Assembly: GCF_001434255.1 (NCBI RefSeq)
Contig: NZ_AZEY01000080.1
Coordinates: 1-40,001, forward strand
Direction: 5' to 3'
Length of the DNA: 40,001 bases
DNA from: Lentilactobacillus diolivorans DSM 14421
Lineage (GTDB): Bacteria; Bacillota; Bacilli; Lactobacillales; Lactobacillaceae
Positions 34,763-40,001 of this stretch are shown here, one piece after another. Under the pieces are notes generated by a model that was not told the DNA's origin, did no database searches, and worked only from the letters and a program-made list of their open reading frames with translations. The translations under genes were made by a program, and so were the position numbers. Position 1 is the stretch's first letter, and the number at the start of each line of letters is the position of its first letter.

Positions 34763-34954
34763 CTAATTTAAATTGAATAAATTAATTAAAACAACGCTCA
34801 TTACCAGCGCAATTGCAATTAATCCAATTGAAAATTTGGTAAACCACTGGTGATTAATTTTGTTTAACAGGAAAAAAACACCAATCAAACAAATGACACC
34901 AATCGTATACATGATAATCAGGGCGGTTTTTACAGCAGTATCTGCTTGAATCAT
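34763..34954 (-). CDS. Small two-TM membrane protein, unknown function
   Basis: 63 residues from ATG 34954 (AGGTGAT just upstream; the GTG at 34963 lies within that site). Two hydrophobic helices, AALIIMYTIGVICLIGVFFLL-like and FSIGLIAIALVMSVVLINL, flank a basic turn (NKINHQWFTK). No family recognised. Repeat D lies just downstream on the same side as its stop and may serve as its terminator. Small two-helix proteins of this kind are common in lactobacilli, but no role can be inferred. Confidence 0.65.
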   Translation of the reverse strand: MIQADTAVKTALIIMYTIGVICLIGVFFLLNKINHQWFTKFSIGLIAIALVMSVVLINLFNLN

Positions 34955-35046
34955 CAATATCACCTCATTAAAAATAATTGTACAACAGAATCTGTCGTTT
35001 TATCCAAGTAAAATGAGCCGAACACGTTTTCCAATTCAAAAAAATA

Positions 35047-35099
35047 TCAGCCGGCCCATCACCTATTTAAGAAAAAGTGATGGACCGGCTGACTTTTTT
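35047..35099. terminator. Bidirectional terminator, acetyltransferase side
   Basis: TCAGCCGGCCCATCAC pairs with GTGATGGACCGGCTGA (one C-A/G-U position). TTTTTT follows on the + strand and ATATTTTTTT on the - strand. It ends the 35115 gene and insulates the small membrane gene. Confidence 0.92.
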
Positions 35100-35114
35100 G
35101 AATTTAAATTAAGG

Positions 35115-35648
35115 TTACTTAATTAATAATTGGTAAGCGTATCGGGGGGATTCTTCACTATCGGCCTCTTCCATGTAAATAGTGCCGCGTTTTGTAAAGC
35201 CGTTTGTTGTGATGACATGCTGCATACCTTTGTTATCAGGATGCGTGTCAATTCGAACATCTTTATAACCCAAAACATTTGAAATAGTGATCAGACCACT
35301 AATCATTTTTTCAGAAAGGTGTTGGCCGCGAAAATCCGATGACATTGCAATTCGGTGAATCGCTGTGTAACGGCCGTGGACACCATTTAACCATTCACCA
35401 TCATGGATTTTTAGGTAACTGACGTCTAATCCTTGATGAAGAGCGGCAGTAGCGGCAATTTTACCGTCGATGATGAGAACGTAAGAGATACCGGACTTAA
35501 CATCGGTCTCCAGATCTTCATCACTGGGATAGCCGTTTTGCCATTGGTCGATTTCTTGTTGTTTTAAATAGGCTTTGGCATCACCTATGATTTTTTTAAT
35601 TTCTGGAAGGTCTTGATTAGTTGCTTGACGTAAATATGTTGCAGGCAT
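35115..35648 (-). CDS. GNAT-family N-acetyltransferase
   Basis: 177 residues with a GNAT fold. It starts YLRQATNQDLPEIKKII, has the LIIDGKIAATAAL strand pair, IHRIAMSSDFRGQHLSEKMI supplying the acetyl-CoA loop, and VRIDTHPDNKGMQHVITTNGF, which matches the C-terminal motif of the family. The usual Q/RxxGxG/A is changed to FRGQHLS, a common variant. The ATG at 35648 has AAGGATG upstream. It is monocistronic, with a strong terminator. The acceptor substrate is unknown. Confidence 0.88.
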   Translation of the reverse strand: MPATYLRQATNQDLPEIKKIIGDAKAYLKQQEIDQWQNGYPSDEDLETDVKSGISYVLIIDGKIAATAALHQGLDVSYLKIHDGEWLNGVHGRYTAIHRIAMSSDFRGQHLSEKMISGLITISNVLGYKDVRIDTHPDNKGMQHVITTNGFTKRGTIYMEEADSEESPRYAYQLLIK

Positions 35649-36053
35649 TAATGCTCACATCCTTATTAATATTTCTAATCTGAATGATTAGATAATTCAA
35701 CACGAAAGAGCATTATAGAGCAAAAGTATTTAGGGTGCAATAGAAAAGATAAAAAAGTTAGGTTGTCAGGTTATTGTGGTTATAAAATGATTATTAAACG
35801 CTGATCTAACAGCTTCTATGTTGATACACGGGCTTGAACATTATTTTGTGGCTGTTCTTTTAGGCGTAATTTTAATGTAACTATTTGATGTGACGGTCAC
35901 TATTATCATGGGTTGGTCGTTAAATCGAAAAAGCACCAGCTAAAACCTTAAATTAAAGATTTTAGCTGGTACTCATTAAAATAGTTTAGATCAAAATGTT
36001 GGTTTGCCCGAACTGAAAATCAAAACGAGATTTACCAAATTGAATTGTCCTTA
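35649..36053. other. Intergenic stretch, only a terminator visible
   Basis: About 400 bases hold the CsbD terminator (35935-35970) and AT-rich promoter-like sequence next to the acetyltransferase start. I see no gene or other structure here. Confidence 0.5.
35935..35970 (-). terminator. Terminator of csbD-like gene
   Basis: ACCAGCTAAAA pairs with TTTTAGCTGGT, with CTT/AAG inside. On the - strand it is followed by GCTTTTTCG. Confidence 0.85.
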
Positions 36054-36278
36054 TTAATCTTTCTTTTGGCTGTCGTCTTTTTTCTTATCTTTTTTATCTA
36101 ACAGGTCGTTTGCTTTTTCAGCGACCTTATCCTTAGCTTTTTCCAGTTTTTCTTTAGCTTTTCCGGATGCATTTTGTAACTTGCCCTTTAATTCGAGCTT
36201 GTCATCACCACTGGCTTTTCCAAGTCCTTCTTTTGTCTTACCGGCAACTTGATCTGATTTATTTTTTAAATGACTCAT
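36054..36278 (-). CDS. CsbD-family stress protein
   Basis: 74 residues, highly charged and Lys/Asp-rich, with the CsbD pattern NKSDQVAGKTKEGLGKASGDDKLELKG split across two short helices. A Lys-rich tail (KDKKKDDSQKKD) follows. CsbD-like proteins are small, induced under general stress, and of unknown molecular function. Length and composition are normal. The ATG at 36278 is preceded by AAAGGATGTG. It is monocistronic, with its own terminator. Confidence 0.9.
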   Translation of the reverse strand: MSHLKNKSDQVAGKTKEGLGKASGDDKLELKGKLQNASGKAKEKLEKAKDKVAEKANDLLDKKDKKKDDSQKKD

Positions 36279-36413
36279 TATGACACATCCTTTCTTATTT
36301 CTAACATTATCATATCTGATTGATCCATCATTCGCAAAAATGATGATCGGAAAATTACTGAATATTAATCAAGGTGGTGCTATGATTATTGTGAGATTAG
36401 GAGTGATTTCTGG

Positions 36414-38003
36414 ATGGCTAACAATAAAATTGCAAAAAAGCAGAAAGTCCGGTCAGGTCAAGCGACTCATCAAGAATCAAATATCTTTAAAGTTCTTGGA
36501 TTAATGGCATCAAGATTGCTTGGGGAAAATTCGTATGCCAAAAGTTCGATTTATTCTGAAAGATTAGCGCGGGGGGCACGGGAATATTTAGAACGGCCGT
36601 TAAAGACAAGCATGTCACTGGCAGAATTTAAAATGAACAAAGCAACTCAGATGGGGTATCTTGTTGCGGTTAAGGATTTAATAGACGTGTCCTTTGATCA
36701 ATTTACTGCAATGACGCTCTGGGCAACTGGTCAAAATACAGCTCAGGTGATTAATCGTGCTGCGGGTAGTGACTATTCAACTTATCTGGATCAAAGTACC
36801 AATCCGCAACGGTTTACTGCTGGATATCGGGCGGCCGTTATTCAATTTGTTAGGGCAGTTGCCGGGGAAAACGGGGTGATTGGACAGTTTAATCAGGCAT
36901 TAAAAGCATTAACTTTTTCCCAACAAATTGCTTTGACTAATGGTTTGTTTGCCCATACTTACGATTATCTTGGCGGAGTTAACCCGTTTCAAAAAATCAA
37001 AAGTAATGCCAGCGCTTTGTCGTCCACTAACGAAAAAGTTGTGAAGGGTATTTTAGCAGAGGCCAATAATGGCTTTTTAACTGGTCAGGTTGTCGGTGAG
37101 CATGGTCAGTCAGTTATTGGTGATTATGCTTATCGCGGAGATGATTTTACCAGTCAACATGATCTACCGGCAATGATGGTTCAATCGTTAAACACACATA
37201 GTCTGACCGATGCCATTAATAAATTTGTTAATGTGACGTTGAAACAACTTATTAATTGTCTAAGTGCGATTGGCTTGGCTGCGTTTGTCTATCGATCTTT
37301 AACTCCCACTAACCGTGATTTGATTGGTGTCCCGGAAACCGATGACACTAATCAGGACAAAATTATTGATGCGACCATTCAGCATTTTTCTACTATTAAC
37401 AATAAAATTGATTTTCCCGAAACAATTACTGAATTGGCAGACAAATTGGCCATCCTGGATTTAAGCGGCACCGGTAAGTCAAGAAGTTCAAGCTTGCAAA
37501 ATCTTCAACAACGGTACAGTGTCGTTTTAAATAATGAAAATCACCCCGTTGTTAATGATCGAGGTGAGCTTGTTAAGGTTAATTATGGTGTCTTTGAATT
37601 GCTTTATGAAACATTAAAACAAACAATTGGACTGCCACTCATTGTGAGTTACACAGTAACAAGAAACCAGCTTTTAACTGAAATTAGAGCTGGTGTGTAT
37701 TTGGCATCACGTCGAGTGAGTGAACCGGATCTGCGACTTGAAGCAACTTTGACTGACTTTGTCCGGGATGTTGCCCGCTACCAGGTTGACCAGTTGATCG
37801 GCTTGGTTATTCGTGGTCAAAATGATCGTGCGGCCAAGAAACAGGCTGGCAGCTTGGGCGCTTTTCATCATTTGATGCGGGTAGACTCTGATCTGCAATC
37901 AATCAATCCACAGTATGGTGCCTTAATGAAGGACACTAAGAAGTTGTATTACCAGTTATATCAGAGCTCATTTTTGACTCAGGACGCTCCCAGTCATCAG
38001 TAA
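36414..38003 (+). CDS. Large soluble protein of unknown family (529 residues)
   Basis: ATG 36414 has AGGAG about ten bases upstream. The product is 529 residues with a basic Lys-rich N-terminus (NNKIAKKQKVRSG), no signal peptide and no clear membrane helix. Much of it looks alpha-helical. The first half contains AREYLERPLKTSMSLAEFK and LAEANNGFLTGQVVGEHG; the second half has LDLSGTGKSRSSS, which resembles but does not satisfy a Walker A motif. I recognise no domain. It stands alone between csbD-like and thiolase genes, with a GAGACAAAA terminator after it. Codon use and ribosome site support a genuine gene. Confidence 0.85.
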   Translation: MANNKIAKKQKVRSGQATHQESNIFKVLGLMASRLLGENSYAKSSIYSERLARGAREYLERPLKTSMSLAEFKMNKATQMGYLVAVKDLIDVSFDQFTAMTLWATGQNTAQVINRAAGSDYSTYLDQSTNPQRFTAGYRAAVIQFVRAVAGENGVIGQFNQALKALTFSQQIALTNGLFAHTYDYLGGVNPFQKIKSNASALSSTNEKVVKGILAEANNGFLTGQVVGEHGQSVIGDYAYRGDDFTSQHDLPAMMVQSLNTHSLTDAINKFVNVTLKQLINCLSAIGLAAFVYRSLTPTNRDLIGVPETDDTNQDKIIDATIQHFSTINNKIDFPETITELADKLAILDLSGTGKSRSSSLQNLQQRYSVVLNNENHPVVNDRGELVKVNYGVFELLYETLKQTIGLPLIVSYTVTRNQLLTEIRAGVYLASRRVSEPDLRLEATLTDFVRDVARYQVDQLIGLVIRGQNDRAAKKQAGSLGAFHHLMRVDSDLQSINPQYGALMKDTKKLYYQLYQSSFLTQDAPSHQ

Positions 38004-38093
38004 TTTCCATAGACGGATAACGATTAAAACTCGAAACACGATTGAGAGCATTACCGGTACCTGATTTAATTTAATAAGGTATCTGAAATAAAA

Positions 38094-38133
38094 GACGGGG
38101 CTGAGACAAAAATAATTTTGTCCCAGCCCCGTC
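38094..38133 (+). terminator. GAGACAAAA-type terminator / upstream module of locus H
   Basis: GACGGGGCTGAGACAAAA pairs with TTTTGTCCCAGCCCCGTC, a stem of 18 with one G-U pair around a 4-base loop. It ends the 529-residue gene and forms the first module of repeat locus H. No long T tract follows (TTGTG). Confidence 0.75.
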
Positions 38134-38165
38134 TTGTGTAATCACGATTATTACCAAGTGAAAAC

Positions 38166-38275
38166 GTGCGCCAAAAGGCAACTTCCTGCCGCGTAACCGA
38201 ATTATCCAAACATTCAAGCCCGGAATATTCGGATAATCCGATTACGCTCTGGAAGTTAACCGCCTTTCGTCCCAC
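38166..38275 (+). repeat. Long nested hairpin repeat, copy H
   Basis: The outer stem GTGCGCCAAAAGGC pairs imperfectly with GCCTTTCGTCCCAC. The middle stem is AACTTCC/GGAAGTT. GCC lies opposite TCT, then the inner stem GCGTAACCGAATTATCC pairs with GGATAATCCGATTACGC (one mismatch). The 3' TTAACCG is present. A TGTAATCACGATTATTACC box (38137-38155) lies just upstream. It lies between the 529-residue gene and the convergent thiolase. Confidence 0.88.
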
Positions 38276-38305
38276 TCTCGTCTTTTATTAATATAGATAT
38301 AATCG

Positions 38306-39490
38306 TTAATATGCTGGATTTCTGATTAGCATGGCAGATCCCATGCCGCCTCCCATACACAGTGAAGCAATTCCGTATTCACGGTTTGTGCGCTTTAAGT
38401 TGTTAATCAGGGTGGTAACAATTCTGGCACCCGAGTCGCCGAGTGGGTGACCAAGTGCAATTGCACCGCCATTAATGTTTACTTTGTTTAATGGGATATT
38501 CAAATCCCGGGTGACTGCTACACATTGCGAGGCAAAAGCTTCATTGATTTCAAATAGGTCGATGTCTGCAATTGTCATCCGAACCTGCTTGAGTAACTTA
38601 CTGATTGCATAATAAGGTGCGTACCCCATTATTTTTGGATCAATGCCACATTCGGCGTATCCCATTATTTCTGCAATTGGATTTAAGTGTTGTTGCTTTG
38701 CTTTGGTTTCAGTCATAAGAAGCAGGGCGGCTGCGCCATCGTTTAATCCGGCAGAATTGCCAGCTGTTACCGTTCCGTCTTCTTTAAAGGCAGGTTTTAG
38801 TTTTGACAATTTTTCTAAACTGGTGTCGAATCGGACGGGCTCGTCTTGACTGATTGTGTGACTGCCGTCTTTGTCTTTAACTTTTATTGGAATAATTTCA
38901 TCGGCAAAATAATTGTTCCTGATTGCATTTATTGCATGTTGATGGGAAAGCAGTGCGAATTGATCTTGGTCATTTCTGCTGACATTGTATTGAGCAGCAA
39001 CGTTTTCAGCGGTTAAACCCATGGGACGGTTTGAAAACGCGTCAAGTAGGCCATCTTTTTCTAAACCATCGTACATTGTCACTGAGCCAAACTTTGTAGA
39101 CTGACGTTGATTCATATTGAAGTAAGGAACGTTTGACATGCTCTCAGTGCCGCCCGCCAAAATCATTTTTGATTCGCCAAGTAAAAGTGACATTTGTGCC
39201 TGACGAATTGCTTTAAGTCCTGATCCGCAAACTTGGTTTATAGTAAAAGCAGTTTTATTTTGTGGAATATTACTATTAAGTTCAATTTGGCGTGCAACAT
39301 TTTGGCCGTTACCGGCTTGAATTGCATTTCCAAAAATGACTTGATCAACTTGATCGGCAGATTGGCCTAAATTGAATAGCACTTTTTTTGATACAATGGT
39401 TGCTAGTTGAACGGCGGAAAAGTTCTTAAGAACGCCACTTAGTTTTCCAATGGGTGTTCTTTTTGCATCCGTAATTACAATTTTCTCCAA
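38306..39490 (-). CDS. Acetyl-CoA acetyltransferase (thiolase)
   Basis: A 394-residue biosynthetic-type thiolase that condenses two acetyl-CoA into acetoacetyl-CoA, the first step of the mevalonate route in lactobacilli. Catalytic residues are the nucleophile C88 (INQVCGSGLKA), H348 (IALGHPLGDSGAR) and C378 (SLCMGGGMGSA). NEAFASQ is also present. The start is TTG 39490 with AAGGGG nine bases upstream; the first ATG is much too late. It is monocistronic here, with no other mevalonate gene in the window, and divergent from the rRNA operon. Confidence 0.94.
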   Translation of the reverse strand: MEKIVITDAKRTPIGKLSGVLKNFSAVQLATIVSKKVLFNLGQSADQVDQVIFGNAIQAGNGQNVARQIELNSNIPQNKTAFTINQVCGSGLKAIRQAQMSLLLGESKMILAGGTESMSNVPYFNMNQRQSTKFGSVTMYDGLEKDGLLDAFSNRPMGLTAENVAAQYNVSRNDQDQFALLSHQHAINAIRNNYFADEIIPIKVKDKDGSHTISQDEPVRFDTSLEKLSKLKPAFKEDGTVTAGNSAGLNDGAAALLLMTETKAKQQHLNPIAEIMGYAECGIDPKIMGYAPYYAISKLLKQVRMTIADIDLFEINEAFASQCVAVTRDLNIPLNKVNINGGAIALGHPLGDSGARIVTTLINNLKRTNREYGIASLCMGGGMGSAMLIRNPAY

Positions 39491-39627
39491 AGGTCACTGA
39501 CCCCTTTTCATTATTTTCAAGTGCTAGTATACAGGGTTCCGGATGTGTTTGCAGGGTTTTGTGATCGCTTTTAATGTTTCGTAATTCTTTCTTGCCAAAA
39601 AACTTTTCAAGAATTTCGAAAAAAGTG

Positions 39628-39656
39628 TTGACCGATCTCAAAATAGCTGGTAGTAT
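39628..39656 (+). promoter_or_regulatory. rRNA operon promoter P1
   Basis: TTGACC (39628-39633), a 17-base spacer, TAGTAT (39651-39656). It is the upstream member of a tandem pair, as usual for Firmicute rrn operons. Confidence 0.75.
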
Positions 39657-39715
39657 ATTACTCGTTGCTTCGATGCGACTAACACATATACCAATTGCTT
39701 CTTAAAAAGTTTTTG

Positions 39716-39744
39716 TTGACTTACAAGATTCGATGAGATATAAT
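39716..39744 (+). promoter_or_regulatory. rRNA operon promoter P2
   Basis: TTGACT (39716-39721), a 17-base spacer, perfect TATAAT (39739-39744), preceded by an A/T-rich stretch (AAAAAGTTTTTG) that could serve as an UP element. It lies 88 bases downstream of P1. Confidence 0.88.
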
Positions 39745-39750
39745 TGTTAT

Positions 39751-39985
39751 TGCCGTTGAGGTAAAGGAACATAAGGGTTTTGAATGACGAACGTTTTTAA
39801 AATGTAAGTCAGAAATGTTTGTGTTTCCGAGGTAGACCTTTGAAAACTGAACAAAATTTTCGACAAACGAATGTGTAGGGCGCTTCGATTTTTAATCGAA
39901 GCCAAACATTTGCGAAGTCAATTCGCTTTGAATAAAAGTAACAACAAAATAATCATGAGCTTATTTCGAGCTTATCATTTTAACT
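39751..39985 (+). ncRNA. Pre-16S rRNA leader with boxA-like antitermination site
   Basis: The leader contains CTTTGAAAACTGAACAAA (about 39838-39855), matching the boxA region of Gram-positive rRNA leaders. A hairpin CTTCGATT/AATCGAAG (39883-39901) and GCGAAG/TTCGC follow. The 5' strand of the RNase III processing stem should lie near its end; its partner is beyond the window. Confidence 0.75.
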
Positions 39986-40001
39986 ATAAGATGAGAGTTT
40001 G
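39986..40001 (+). rRNA. rrs: 16S ribosomal RNA, 5' end only
   Basis: GATGAGAGTTTG at the right edge is the start of the universal 16S 5' sequence (AGAGTTTGATCCTGG). The exact mature 5' end is uncertain by several bases. The rest of the gene is outside the window. Confidence 0.85.

Noticed and set aside
36280-36504. + strand frame of 74 residues ahead of the 529-residue gene
   Set aside because: It covers the csbD promoter and overlaps the well-supported gene start in another frame; no credible product.
37470-37500. P-loop ATPase motif in the 529-residue protein
   Set aside because: LDLSGTGKS lacks the Gly/Ala at the first Walker A position, and no Walker B partner was found.
38066-38275. 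- strand frame of 69 residues
   Set aside because: It covers the GAGACAAAA terminator and repeat H only.

Overview
The window looks like chromosome from a low-to-medium GC member of the Lactobacillaceae. The signs are strong AGGAGG ribosome sites, frequent TTG starts, CcpA-type cre boxes, a T-box leader, the addB-addA (rexB-rexA) pair without a recognisable iron-sulfur motif, the sugar transporter families present, and a tandem-promoter rRNA leader that runs into a 16S gene at the right edge. The genus cannot be fixed from the sequence alone. There is no prophage, transposase, CRISPR array or plasmid backbone.

Layout. 1-7.1 kb is carbohydrate use: a GRP-family sugar uptake protein, a zinc polyol dehydrogenase, a LacI-type regulator, and a two-gene operon of an SLC45/GPH-like sugar symporter plus a GH13 alpha-glucosidase. 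The operon promoter carries a 22-bp perfect palindromic operator and a cre-like box. 7.5-11.3 kb holds a nitrilase-family amidase, a T-box-controlled Ldh2-family dehydrogenase (best-reading specifier GAT, Asp), an acetyltransferase and a quinone-reductase-like protein. 11.4-13.5 kb is a PadR-controlled 14-TM drug exporter. 13.6-18 kb has a small membrane protein, a cre-controlled sugar porter and cardiolipin synthase. 18-24 kb has a candidate non-coding RNA, a QueT-type transporter, an AzgA/PbuG-type purine permease, a DJ-1/PfpI protein, an aldo/keto reductase, an NmrA-like protein and a small unknown. 25-32.3 kb is the addB-addA double-strand-break repair pair. 32.4-38 kb has an L,D-transpeptidase lipoprotein, a cystathionine lyase, small stress and membrane proteins, an acetyltransferase and a 529-residue protein of unknown family. 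38.3-39.5 kb is a thiolase, and 39.6-40 kb is the promoter and leader of a ribosomal RNA operon.

The most striking feature is not a gene. At least eight intergenic loci carry members of one family of very long nested hairpins (about 110 nt each). Outer and inner stems differ in sequence from locus to locus but stay paired. Two asymmetric internal loops are kept almost unchanged: GGCC opposite TCT, and an extra TAAnCG on the 3' side only. In three well-preserved loci, and apparently in decayed form in others, the full hairpin is preceded, in its own orientation, by a partial extra copy of its 5' part. Some loci also carry an upstream module: a GAGACAAAA-type terminator hairpin, then a TGTAATCACGATTATTACC-like box. 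This looks like a modular, structure-conserved repeat or RNA element that I cannot match to a named family.
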